From Candidatus Desulfofervidaceae bacterium (GTDB lineage Bacteria > Desulfobacterota > Desulfofervidia > Desulfofervidales > Desulfofervidaceae), in assembly GCA_027064585.1 (NCBI GenBank), contig JAMOPI010000011.1:1-59410 (forward strand): a DNA stretch of 59,410 nt, read 5' to 3'. Position 1 is the first letter of the stretch. Every line of letters begins with the position of its first letter. A program made the translations under genes and the position numbers. This document shows positions 18,032-26,276 of this stretch, one piece after another. The notes under the pieces are model-generated. The model was not told the origin of the DNA. It saw only the letters and a program-made list of their open reading frames with translations, and made no database searches.

Positions 18032-18718
18032 TTATGCCCTTACATTTCCTACGTCATTTATAGCCCGTGTTGTAGCCTCATCTATGGTTTGAATATCTTT
18101 TTGACAAGCTTCATAAATACGTAAAACTTCTATCATGTTTGCCATTTCTTTAACTACATTTACGTTAGAATCTTCCAAATATCCCTGCCATATCTCTGCC
18201 TTTTCTGCTGGAACAGGAGATAAACCGGCAGCCGGAATTAATAAACTTTCACCTAAACGGCGCAGGTTGTTCTCAGGAAAGGAGACGATTTTTAGTTTAT
18301 CTATGACCTTACCGTCTACGATTACCATACCTTCGTTATTAACGGTAAAACTGTTACTACTTATCACAATGGGTCCCTTTTCGCCTAGAACAGGACATCC
18401 GTTTACCGTAACGAGCCTTCTATTTTTGTCCAAAGTAAAATCTCCTCTGCGGGTAAAGGCAATACCTTGAGGGGTTTGAATAGTAAAATAACCATCTCCC
18501 TGAATAGCCAGATCAAATGGGTTATCCGTGCGATGAATAACGCCTGGAGAGAGATCTGTCTTTTCCTCTCCAATAGCAGCCAAAAAGTATTGCCTAAAGG
18601 CAATTCTATCCTTTTTAAAGCCAGGGGTATTAGCGTTTGCTAAGTTATTAGTAATTGTATTTAGTTTTTCTTCTTGGATAATGTTTCCTGAGACGGCTAT
18701 ATAAAGCCCAGGGTGCAT
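18032..18718 (-). CDS. flgF: FlgF, proximal rod protein
   Basis: Rod protein of the FlgF/FlgG family, 228 residues. Shows NNLANANTPGFKKDRIAFRQ at the N-terminus, DLAIQGDGYFTIQTPQG in the middle and a C-terminal NVVKEMANMIEVLRIYEACQ helix. Its place directly before flgG and its shorter, more divergent sequence identify it as FlgF. Confidence 0.9.
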   Translation of the reverse strand: MHPGLYIAVSGNIIQEEKLNTITNNLANANTPGFKKDRIAFRQYFLAAIGEEKTDLSPGVIHRTDNPFDLAIQGDGYFTIQTPQGIAFTRRGDFTLDKNRRLVTVNGCPVLGEKGPIVISSNSFTVNNEGMVIVDGKVIDKLKIVSFPENNLRRLGESLLIPAAGLSPVPAEKAEIWQGYLEDSNVNVVKEMANMIEVLRIYEACQKDIQTIDEATTRAINDVGNVRA

Positions 18719-18730
18719 AAATTACCTCCT

Positions 18731-20026
18731 TTACCGCTTAAGATTTACCAGTTCTGTCAGCATTTGGTCACTGGTGGTTATTACCCGGGCATTGGCCTGA
18801 AAGGCACGCTGGATAAGGATCATGTTTGTAAAAGATGTGGCCAAATCTACATTAGACATTTCTAAAGAGCCAGAAAGAATTCTGCCTCTTCCTCCAGTAT
18901 TTGGAGTACCTATTACTGGTTGGCCGGAACTACCTGTTTGGGCATAGAGATTGTCCCCTATTTTAGCTAGATTGTATGGACTTATAAACTTAGCCAAGGC
19001 AATCTGATAAAGCTTCTTAGTTTGCCCATTAGAAAATAGGCCATAAATAACCCCATTAGCATCAACAGAAATATCTGTTAAACTACCTGCAGGATAACCA
19101 TCTTGTCCTAAGAAGTTTGTAGAGAAAGGAAGAGAAAACTGCGTGGAGCCATCCAAACCTGTTGCCCCACTTTCCTCATCTGTACCTGTGCCATAATTAA
19201 AGGCGATTGTTTGAGTATCGGCACCACCGCCAAAATCAAAGCTAATACCAGAGTTATCGTTGTCATCCCTTAAAGATCCGTTAGGATTGAAGTTTAGGGT
19301 TTGGGAGCCTGCGTAGACTAAATCTCCATCAGCATTAGTATATACATAATGAGCTGTCCATGTGTTTGGCGTAGTAGGATCTTTAGCAAAATAGACACTC
19401 ACTGCATGATCTTTCCCTAGAGAATCATATACCGTAATAGTAGTAGAATAGTTATACGCATCCGAAGGAGGAGAGGAAGAAAGAGTACTTCCAGGAGTAT
19501 AGGATGTCCACCAGCTTCCATTAGAGGGAGCCTCTGCATCAGCATTTAGGTTTACTTTAAGGTTAATATTACTTGAAGCCCTAGCTTCACATACTGCATC
19601 CGAGAGGCTAATATTGCCTAACACACTATTGATAGTACCGTCTTCGTTAATTTTCCAACCTTGCAATCTATACCCTTCAGGTGTAACAAGGTATCCATCC
19701 TTATCTAAAATAAAACTACCTGCCCGGGTGTAATAGTTGCCCTCACCATTGTTAACAATAAAAAAACCATCACCGTCAATAGCCAAGTCTGTAGATTTAC
19801 CTGTGGTAATAATGGAACCCTGGATTAAGTTAGGTATTGTGCTACTTAGACGTACTCCACCACCAATATTGACCTTACCAATAGAAGAATAAAGCAAATC
19901 AGCAAAGTCATAACGTGAAGACTTAAAACCAACTGTATTAACATTAGAAATGTTGTTACCAATAACACCCATGGCTAAGCTTGTAGTATTAAGGCCACTA
20001 ACGGCCGTAAATAAGGACTTAAGCAT
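18731..20026 (-). CDS. flgE: FlgE, flagellar hook protein
   Basis: Universal-joint subunit of the hook. N-terminal MLKSLFTAVSGLNTTSLAMG with [20 protein letters not shown], and C-terminal SNVDLATSFTNMILIQRAFQ give a firm assignment. At 431 residues it carries a moderately sized surface domain rich in Thr, Ser, Gly and Asp between about 130 and 330. Directly follows the scaffold gene flgD. Confidence 0.96.
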   Translation of the reverse strand: MLKSLFTAVSGLNTTSLAMGVIGNNISNVNTVGFKSSRYDFADLLYSSIGKVNIGGGVRLSSTIPNLIQGSIITTGKSTDLAIDGDGFFIVNNGEGNYYTRAGSFILDKDGYLVTPEGYRLQGWKINEDGTINSVLGNISLSDAVCEARASSNINLKVNLNADAEAPSNGSWWTSYTPGSTLSSSPPSDAYNYSTTITVYDSLGKDHAVSVYFAKDPTTPNTWTAHYVYTNADGDLVYAGSQTLNFNPNGSLRDDNDNSGISFDFGGGADTQTIAFNYGTGTDEESGATGLDGSTQFSLPFSTNFLGQDGYPAGSLTDISVDANGVIYGLFSNGQTKKLYQIALAKFISPYNLAKIGDNLYAQTGSSGQPVIGTPNTGGRGRILSGSLEMSNVDLATSFTNMILIQRAFQANARVITTSDQMLTELVNLKR

Positions 20027-20040
20027 CTTTCTACACCTCC

Positions 20041-20724
20041 TTAACTGTTTTCTTGTTCAATAGTTAATATCTGGTCAAGCGTAATAGGTTGATCGCTACC
20101 CTCTAGGCGCAAGTAAAGATTGCCATTATCAAATTCAGCCGCCACCACCTTTCCTGTGACGCAGGTGATAACATCTACAGGTGTATTATCTGCTGTTGTA
20201 GCTGTAACCTTAAAGGTATATTTCCCCGAAGGTAAAAGATTGCCTTCATCATCCCGTCCATCCCAATTCACAGAACGTTCTCCTGCTTCTTGTGTCCCAA
20301 TTTCCATAGTTCTTACTTTTTCTCCATCTTGATTGAAAATAGATATAGTTACCTTTTGGGCATCTTCATTTAATAGGTAACTAAGTTCAACATTACCGTC
20401 TTCGTCAAGGTAAACGATGTTTCCTTGTGCCGTTACTTCTTTGCCTATCAAGTTTAAGGCTGCCAAGTTGTTTAGGGAAGTTTGATAATCAATGGAAGTT
20501 TTCATGTAATCTTCCATATTGTTTAATGCCTCTAGTTGGCCCAGTTGTGAGATCTGCACTAACATCTGATCTGGATTAAGAGGATTTAGAGGATCTTGAT
20601 TTTGTAATTGGGTAATAAGAAGTTTGTAAAAATCCTCCTTACTTAAAGTGTTAGATGGTTCATTTGTTGTGCCCGTGGTATTTAAATTTACTCCTCCAAC
20701 GTTGTTTGTTTGTGAAATAATCAT
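20041..20724 (-). CDS. flgD: FlgD, hook-capping scaffold
   Basis: Cap that guides hook subunit polymerisation. Conserved N-terminal LSKEDFYKLLITQLQNQDPL and QISQLGQLEALNNM patterns precede a beta-rich C-terminal domain with the FlgD GERSVNWDGRDDEGN turn. A start 10 codons further up would overlap fliK. The ATG at 20724 is preferred because an AAGGAGG site lies 5 nt before it. Confidence 0.94.
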   Translation of the reverse strand: MIISQTNNVGGVNLNTTGTTNEPSNTLSKEDFYKLLITQLQNQDPLNPLNPDQMLVQISQLGQLEALNNMEDYMKTSIDYQTSLNNLAALNLIGKEVTAQGNIVYLDEDGNVELSYLLNEDAQKVTISIFNQDGEKVRTMEIGTQEAGERSVNWDGRDDEGNLLPSGKYTFKVTATTADNTPVDVITCVTGKVVAAEFDNGNLYLRLEGSDQPITLDQILTIEQENS

Positions 20725-20737
20725 CTTTTCCTCCTTA

Positions 20738-22111
20738 TTAAACCCAAAAGTCAATTTCTCCAGTAGAAGAAAATGGTTTCTTTTCTTCTACGGCTTTGAT
20801 AGGGGTTATTTCCTTTTCCCCTGGTTCTTTTTGTTCAGAATTGTTTTTTCCCTCTCTATTCCCAGAGCTAGCTGACTGTTGCCCGCCCAAGGCCACGCTA
20901 AACTCGCCTACCTGTACCCCTTGCTGCAACAAAGTCTGCCGTAAGGAGGCTAAATTGGCCTCTATAAGTGTTTTGGTGGCGTGATAGGCGGCAATAAAAT
21001 GCACCTTTACCACACCATTTTCTATGCCCACTTTCACATGTAATTTCCCCAAACTGGGAGGTTCTAACTGAATGGTAGCTTCCTTTTTCCCTGCTTTTAA
21101 CTGAATGTGAACTCCCTTAGCGATCTGATCAAGGACATTGGATTTGTCTAGATAATGAGGCCCTTGTGGAGCATCTGCCTTTTCTAACGGAGAGACATGA
21201 ATGCCTATTTTTGGTTGGGTAGAAGTAATGATAGGTTTATCTTTTGATTTTGTTTTTATATTTGTCTTAACCACTTCCTTAGGAGGTAAAGGTACTTTAA
21301 CTTCAGTTTTTTCTTTGGTTGCATGGGGACTGAATTGTGGGTTGAGCAGAATGGTTTTTAAGGATTTTCCCTGTCCTTCTTGAGTTTGAGGTAAGGAAGA
21401 TGCTAATTGAGTTTCCTTACCATTTTGAACCAATTCCTTTGAGTTCAAAAGCTTTTTCATAAATTCCAAATTTTCATTTTCATTTTTGTTTATTAAGCCC
21501 TTTTGAGTAATTTCAGGGTTGCCTTTCGGGTTTAATTTTTTAGGAATATCCTTTGAACAAACATTATTGTTTTTATCCTGGACATCCAGTTTTTCTCCTA
21601 ATATTTCTTGTAAACGCTGAATGATCCCTGGCAATCTTTCGTCCAAACCCACCCTTGGAGATTCAGATGAATTTATTTCTGGATTGTTAGATATTTGATG
21701 CAAACAAACATTTACCAAGGCGGTGTTTAAGCCCTCTATTTGATGAGAATGAGTAAAGGCTTCCAGTTCTTTTTTTAGATCCTTTAAAATAGACAAAAGG
21801 GTTTTCTCATCCTTTAAAGTAGCGGGTTTCTCTAAAATAGTTTCCAGTCTTTCTAAGAGCGTAGATAACAACTTTTTCTTTTCTTCTAGATTAGAGAAGC
21901 CTGGCCTAAACTCTGCCTGTTTTTCACTTGTTGATATAGAATTACCTTCTAAATTGTTTATGTTTGGATGATCTAGCTGAGCAAAAAGGAGATTTAAAAT
22001 AGCAATAAAATTCTGGTCAAACTTACCTTTAACGGCCTTTTGGGACTTAACCCCTAATAAATTTGCGGGTTCTATCTTTTCTAAATGAGTGATAAAATTT
22101 CCTTTAACCAT
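20738..22111 (-). CDS. fliK: FliK, hook-length control protein
   Basis: Molecular ruler that switches export from hook to filament substrates. The first ~340 residues are hydrophilic, Lys/Glu/Asn-rich and poorly conserved, as in all FliK. Residues about 345-430 form the Flg_hook domain, with IQLEPPSLGKLHVKVGIENG followed by long helices (ATKTLIEANLASLRQTLLQQ). Location between flgC and flgD fits the usual rod/hook block. Confidence 0.9.
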   Translation of the reverse strand: MVKGNFITHLEKIEPANLLGVKSQKAVKGKFDQNFIAILNLLFAQLDHPNINNLEGNSISTSEKQAEFRPGFSNLEEKKKLLSTLLERLETILEKPATLKDEKTLLSILKDLKKELEAFTHSHQIEGLNTALVNVCLHQISNNPEINSSESPRVGLDERLPGIIQRLQEILGEKLDVQDKNNNVCSKDIPKKLNPKGNPEITQKGLINKNENENLEFMKKLLNSKELVQNGKETQLASSLPQTQEGQGKSLKTILLNPQFSPHATKEKTEVKVPLPPKEVVKTNIKTKSKDKPIITSTQPKIGIHVSPLEKADAPQGPHYLDKSNVLDQIAKGVHIQLKAGKKEATIQLEPPSLGKLHVKVGIENGVVKVHFIAAYHATKTLIEANLASLRQTLLQQGVQVGEFSVALGGQQSASSGNREGKNNSEQKEPGEKEITPIKAVEEKKPFSSTGEIDFWV

Positions 22112-22122
22112 TTTTTTCTCCC

Positions 22123-22575
22123 TTAACGGCCAATTTCTATGGCCTTTTGGATCATAGCCTTAGCGTTATTAATAGCGGCAACATTGGCTTCATATGCCCT
22201 TAGGGCTGAGATCATATTTACCATTTCTTCAATAGGATTGATGTTGGGGAGCCTGACATAACCGTTTTTATCTGCATCTGGATGAGAAGGGTCATATACG
22301 ACTTTAAAGGGACGTGGATCAGAAACCACAGCCACAGGTACGGCGGCCTTTAGGCTCTGACTTAGCTTTGCCTGTAAGATATCTCCAAATTCCCCAGTCT
22401 GGACAGGCTTCAGCACAGGAACGGCCGCTACAACTAAATCCTTACGCCGATATGGTCCACCTTGGGGTGTGCGGGTTGTGTCTATATTGGCCAAGTTACT
22501 GCTAATGATATCCATTCGCAGACGTTGAATTCTCAATCCAGTTGCCCCTATTTTAAACGCCAAAAAAGGGTCCAT
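22123..22575 (-). CDS. flgC: FlgC, proximal rod protein
   Basis: Rod subunit of 150 residues. The N-terminal RMDIISSNLANIDTTRTPQG and the invariant YRRKDLVV segment mark FlgC. The C-terminus has the EEMVNMISALRAYEANVAAI helix. It lies 3 nt after flgB in the block started by the sigma-54 promoter at 23046. Confidence 0.96.
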   Translation of the reverse strand: MDPFLAFKIGATGLRIQRLRMDIISSNLANIDTTRTPQGGPYRRKDLVVAAVPVLKPVQTGEFGDILQAKLSQSLKAAVPVAVVSDPRPFKVVYDPSHPDADKNGYVRLPNINPIEEMVNMISALRAYEANVAAINNAKAMIQKAIEIGR

Positions 22576-22578
22576 GGC

Positions 22579-22995
22579 TTACCTCCTGCCTTCATTAATG
22601 GCCGTTCTTAACTCGGCAAACTTTTTAATCATAGTTTGGACTAATACTTGATACTGCATTGTATTCTCTGCCAGTTGACTCATCTGATAGTCGATGTCTA
22701 CTGTATTTCCATCAAGTCCAGGGATGGGTGAAGATATCTGAACAAAAGTTGGTTTCACATCTTCAATGGTTTGGGCTGTAAGGGACATGTGTTTAGGATC
22801 AGTCCGAACCGGATTAATTTGAGGCTGAGTTCTGTCTAGAATCTGCTTTAGTTGTTGCTTAAAACTTAGATCGTAGGCCTTATAATTGGGGGTTTCAGCA
22901 TTGGCAATATTGGCCGTAAGCAAATTGTGTCTTAACTGGCAAAAATCAAGCACCTTTTCAATGATTTTAAAGGAACTACTAAATAACTCGCTCAT
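22579..22995 (-). CDS. flgB: FlgB, proximal rod protein
   Basis: First gene of the rod/hook block, 138 residues. NLLTANIANAETPNYKAYDL near the N-terminus and the C-terminal QLAENTMQYQVLVQTMIKKF helix are typical. A GGGAGG-like ribosome site precedes the ATG. The leader predicted from the sigma-54 promoter is about 40 nt. Confidence 0.95.
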   Translation of the reverse strand: MSELFSSSFKIIEKVLDFCQLRHNLLTANIANAETPNYKAYDLSFKQQLKQILDRTQPQINPVRTDPKHMSLTAQTIEDVKPTFVQISSPIPGLDGNTVDIDYQMSQLAENTMQYQVLVQTMIKKFAELRTAINEGRR

Positions 22996-23045
22996 TTTTT
23001 TCCTCCCAACTTCTCCTAAGAGGGAATATTTTGCTATTCTTAATA

Positions 23046-23062
23046 AAGCAACTTTTGTGCCA
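23046..23062 (-). promoter_or_regulatory. Sigma-54 promoter of the flgB operon
   Basis: On the minus strand the sequence reads TGGCAC-AAAAG-TTGCT, an exact match to the -24/-12 consensus TGGCAC-N5-TTGCW. It is 50 nt upstream of flgB in the only sizeable gap (about 150 nt) in this part of the cluster. Confidence 0.9.
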
Positions 23063-23115
23063 CTTAAAATTCTTTTTAAAACTTAGGTTTACCCCTCTAA
23101 CTCAACCTGCCCATT

Positions 23116-23132
23116 TGTGCCTAATTGGCACA
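23116..23132. promoter_or_regulatory. Palindromic activator site upstream of the flgB promoter
   Basis: TGTGCC-TAATT-GGCACA, a perfect inverted repeat with a 5-nt centre. A half site TGTGTC starts 21 bp further upstream at 23137. The site lies about 55-70 bp upstream of the -24 element, a normal place for an NtrC-type enhancer site. The same pattern occurs twice upstream of the TPR-fliE operon and once between fliQ and fliR. Confidence 0.65.
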
Positions 23133-23145
23133 CCCCTGTGTCAAT

Positions 23146-23415
23146 TTACACCTTGATGTCAATGCCACCTTTGAAATCCTTTTTCGCCCTTTTCTTTTTT
23201 TGTCCTTCTCTTTTTTCTTCTCTTTGCTTTTCTTCTAGCCTAGTTTTTTCCTTTTCAGGAGTTTCTGGAACCTTTTGGTCTTTCCGGATAATTTCATTGT
23301 GCAGGTTGAGGAAGAACATCTTTTGGGCTTCTTCATTCATGCGTTGGTGGGCCTGTTGGGACTTTTCTATAAGAGATGTATGAGAAAAAATTTGGGCAAT
23401 GTCCATTACCCGCAT
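23146..23415 (-). CDS. Small charged protein at the end of the fliA operon, function unknown
   Basis: Protein of 89 residues whose second half is almost entirely Lys, Glu and Arg (about 50-80), probably a coiled coil or unfolded. It overlaps fliA by 10 nt, so it is co-transcribed, and it ends just before the regulatory region of flgB. No family is recognised. Similar short Lys/Glu-rich genes are common at this position in deltaproteobacterial flagellar clusters. A structural or chaperone role would be speculation. Confidence 0.6.
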   Translation of the reverse strand: MRVMDIAQIFSHTSLIEKSQQAHQRMNEEAQKMFFLNLHNEIIRKDQKVPETPEKEKTRLEEKQREEKREGQKKKRAKKDFKGGIDIKV

Positions 23416-24176
23416 CGGTCTTCTCTCCTTAATTTATGTCTCAACTTTGCTCTTAAGCGAAGTAAGGCCTTAGTGTGAAGTTCAGACACAGTTGATTTGG
23501 CTAATCCTAAAATTTCACCAATTTCCCTAATGGTAAATTCATCAAAGTAATAAAGGGAGATGACCAATTTTTCCCTTTCAGGGAGTTCTTCTATTGCCTG
23601 CGCCAGAATGGAAAGCAATTCTTTAGAAAAGACGCTTTCTATGACTGCTTCATCGTCACTATAAATAATACGATCTAAAAGAGAAAGCTTGTTATCTCCA
23701 CTTGTATCTATTAGATCATCCAGATAAACTATACCTATTCCTTTCAACTGATGGAGCAGTTGATAGTATTCTTCAAGGCTTATCCCTAGGGTATCGGCCA
23801 CAATTTCATCGCTCGGAGGTTGTCCCAGCTTTTGCTCAAGTTCTAAATAGACCTTTTCTAACTGCCTTGCCTTTTGCCGTAGGGCCTTTGGCATCCAGTC
23901 AAGACCACGCAGTTGATCTAAGATCGCACCTCGGATACGAAATTTAGCGTAAGTAGCAAAGTTAGTGTTTTTAGTAGGGTCAAACTTATCTACAGCCTCA
24001 ATAAGTCCCATAATCCCTGCTTCTATTAGATCTTCTTTGTCTAAAGTTGGAGGAAGGTATACTAACATTCTCTCGACAATATAATACACAAGGGGCAGGT
24101 GTTTTAATATCAATTCTTCCCGTGTCAATGTATTAACCGGTTTTACACCTTGGGTATATTCTGTCATTAAGTTCAT
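23406..24176 (-). CDS. fliA: FliA, sigma-28 factor for late flagellar genes
   Basis: RNA polymerase sigma factor of 256 residues. Region 2 shows DLIEAGIMGLIEAVDKFDPT and FATYAKFRIRGAILDQLR. Region 4 has ELPEREKLVISLYYFDEFTI and the helix-turn-helix IREIGEILGLAKSTVSELHT. It would transcribe flagellin and chemotaxis genes, which are not in the window, and be held by FlgM (13806). It overlaps flhG by 4 nt (ATGA). Confidence 0.96.
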   Translation of the reverse strand: MNLMTEYTQGVKPVNTLTREELILKHLPLVYYIVERMLVYLPPTLDKEDLIEAGIMGLIEAVDKFDPTKNTNFATYAKFRIRGAILDQLRGLDWMPKALRQKARQLEKVYLELEQKLGQPPSDEIVADTLGISLEEYYQLLHQLKGIGIVYLDDLIDTSGDNKLSLLDRIIYSDDEAVIESVFSKELLSILAQAIEELPEREKLVISLYYFDEFTIREIGEILGLAKSTVSELHTKALLRLRAKLRHKLRREDRCG

Positions 24177-25078
24177 TTATTCATCCCCCTTCCTATAAGC
24201 CTATGCAAAAATTTATTAAATCCCTGTTTGTCAATCTGCTCCTTTGACACGTTGCAGAGGTTTTTCACGATTTGGTAGAAACATCTACTTGCTTTGGCAT
24301 AAGGGAAGGCCTCTACGACAGCCTTTTGCATTCTGACTGCCTCTTTTAGCTTTTCGTCGTGAAGGATGTAGCCTAGGTAATATAACTGAATTTGAAGAAA
24401 TTTAGAGGACACTAGCTTTAATTTTTCAAACAGCTCTTTTGCTTCTGCTTCGGAGTTAACATTATTTAAGATAATTTTAAATTCTTTTACACCATACTTT
24501 ACCGAAAGTACCTTCATCAAGGCATAGGCATCAGTAAAGGATGTAGGATCAGGTTCAACAATGTTGATAATTTCAGAAGCCGCTAGGTTGAAGTAAATGA
24601 CGTTAGAAGAAATCCCCGCGGCTGTGTCAATTAAGATGAAATCATAGGCCTCATCTAAATAGGAAAACTCCGCCAAAAGTCGCTTCCTTTGTTCAGTTGT
24701 AAGATTAGTTAGCTCTTCTACTCCCGAACTAGCTGGAAGTACCTTTACTCCGCCTGGCCCAGAAACAATTACTTCTGTTAACCGTTTTTGCCCCATAATG
24801 ACATGCTGTAAGGTATACTTAGGCGTAAGACCAAAAAGAATGTCAATATTGGCCAATCCTAAATCTGCATCTACAATCAAAACCTTTTTACCTAACTGGG
24901 CCAGGGCATAGGCCAAATTGGCCACCGCATTAGTCTTTCCTACCCCTCCTTTCCCGCTAGTGATAGAAATAACACGAGATTGAGATACCTTTATTTTATA
25001 CATTTCGCCTACAAAATACCTTGCTTTAGAAGAAATGGTTTGTTCATTGTAGCCCTTGGCAGTGTCTTTTAACACCAT
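24173..25078 (-). CDS. flhG: FlhG (FleN/YlxH), MinD-like ATPase controlling flagellar number
   Basis: P-loop ATPase of the ParA/MinD family, 301 residues. Deviant Walker A SGKGGVGKT (41-49), then VDADLGLANIDILFG and a DTAAGI switch II motif. Partner of FlhF encoded just upstream; together they set the place and number of flagella, usually polar and few. The start at 25078 lies inside flhF but has a GGAGG site 3 nt before it; an alternative ATG at 25000 lacks one. Confidence 0.93.
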   Translation of the reverse strand: MVLKDTAKGYNEQTISSKARYFVGEMYKIKVSQSRVISITSGKGGVGKTNAVANLAYALAQLGKKVLIVDADLGLANIDILFGLTPKYTLQHVIMGQKRLTEVIVSGPGGVKVLPASSGVEELTNLTTEQRKRLLAEFSYLDEAYDFILIDTAAGISSNVIYFNLAASEIINIVEPDPTSFTDAYALMKVLSVKYGVKEFKIILNNVNSEAEAKELFEKLKLVSSKFLQIQLYYLGYILHDEKLKEAVRMQKAVVEAFPYAKASRCFYQIVKNLCNVSKEQIDKQGFNKFLHRLIGRGMNK

Positions 25079-26276
25079 TTCCCTCCTCTCTGTTTGTATT
25101 AATAATCAGATTTATTACCCGCTCCGGGGTAGCTATCTCAATATCTTCTGGTACCCTCTGTCCGGTAGTAAAATAAGACAGAGGCTTGCCGGTATAGATT
25201 ATCTGGTTAAAGATGCTTCCAAAGCTTTCTGTCTCGTCTAATTTAGTAAAAAGAAGATTTCCTACAGAAAGAGGCTCAAAATAAGAGGCAGTTTTTAAAA
25301 GAAATTCGTCCTTTGCCGTTACTTCCATTACAAGATAGTAAGATATAGGTTTGGATAAGTGTCTAAAATACCTTTGCAGCTCCTTTATGTGAAATTCGTT
25401 ATAAGGGCTACTTCCAGCCGTGTCAATCAAAATGACATCTTTATCACTATTTTTCTCTATCGCCTTTGCCAATTCCTTGGGTGAAGTGACTATTTCTATA
25501 GGAAAGTCTAAGGTGCGTGCATAGAAACGAAGTTGTTCTCTTCCAGGTAGACGTGGATCAATCGTAATGGCTATTACTTTTTTATTGGCCTTAAGGATAC
25601 GTGCCGCAATTTTTGCCAGAGTAGTTGTTTTACCTGTCCCCGTAGTTCCTATAAAAGAGACGATTTTTTGGTCTCCCTGGGCATCTTCTAAAGGAGGGGA
25701 AACCTTGATTAAATTCTTTAGAAGAGTAAGGAGGAAATCCCGCAAGGTGATGTCTTCATTTATACCCTCTGTCAAAACTCCTTCTCTAAAGGCCTCCATC
25801 AATTTAAGGGCAATTTCTTGAGAAAGTCCATTATGTTTCAATTGACGGCAAAAATCCAAAATTCCTAATTCTTTTTTTTCACCTTTTGGAGGTGCTGGCA
25901 AAAAGGTCTCTAGCAACATCCGTAGCCTTTTTATCTCCTGATTTACCTGTTTTAAATTATGTAATAACTCAATAGAAGGCACATTAGATGTAATTTCTAA
26001 TTTGTCTTCCTTTTCTTTATACTTCTCAGAAGCAAGTAAGTTTTTTTCCAGAGCTGATAGATTTGTTTCTATTTCTTGGTGTAAGGGAGGTTTTTCTGAA
26101 GATAAAGGTGTATCTATGGCAGCCGTTACTTCTACTCCTTTACTAAAAAGACCAAGTAGCCCTTTGCCTTTTTTAATCTCTTTTACAGAGAGAATTACGG
26201 CTTCAGGTCCTAATGTTTCTTTTACCTGTTTTATGGCTTCCTGAATAGTAGGAGCTTCAAATCTTTTAATTTTCAT
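25044..26276 (-). CDS. flhF: FlhF, SRP-type GTPase for flagellar placement
   Basis: GTPase of the Ffh/FtsY class, 410 residues. N-terminal MKIKRFEAPTIQEAIKQVKE is the FlhF signature. The G domain has Walker A GTTGTGKTTT near 210-218, DPRLPGREQL and the DTAGSSPYN motif. It marks the pole for basal body assembly. The gene overlaps flhA by 11 nt and flhG by 35 nt. Confidence 0.95.
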   Translation of the reverse strand: MKIKRFEAPTIQEAIKQVKETLGPEAVILSVKEIKKGKGLLGLFSKGVEVTAAIDTPLSSEKPPLHQEIETNLSALEKNLLASEKYKEKEDKLEITSNVPSIELLHNLKQVNQEIKRLRMLLETFLPAPPKGEKKELGILDFCRQLKHNGLSQEIALKLMEAFREGVLTEGINEDITLRDFLLTLLKNLIKVSPPLEDAQGDQKIVSFIGTTGTGKTTTLAKIAARILKANKKVIAITIDPRLPGREQLRFYARTLDFPIEIVTSPKELAKAIEKNSDKDVILIDTAGSSPYNEFHIKELQRYFRHLSKPISYYLVMEVTAKDEFLLKTASYFEPLSVGNLLFTKLDETESFGSIFNQIIYTGKPLSYFTTGQRVPEDIEIATPERVINLIINTNREEGNGVKRHCQGLQ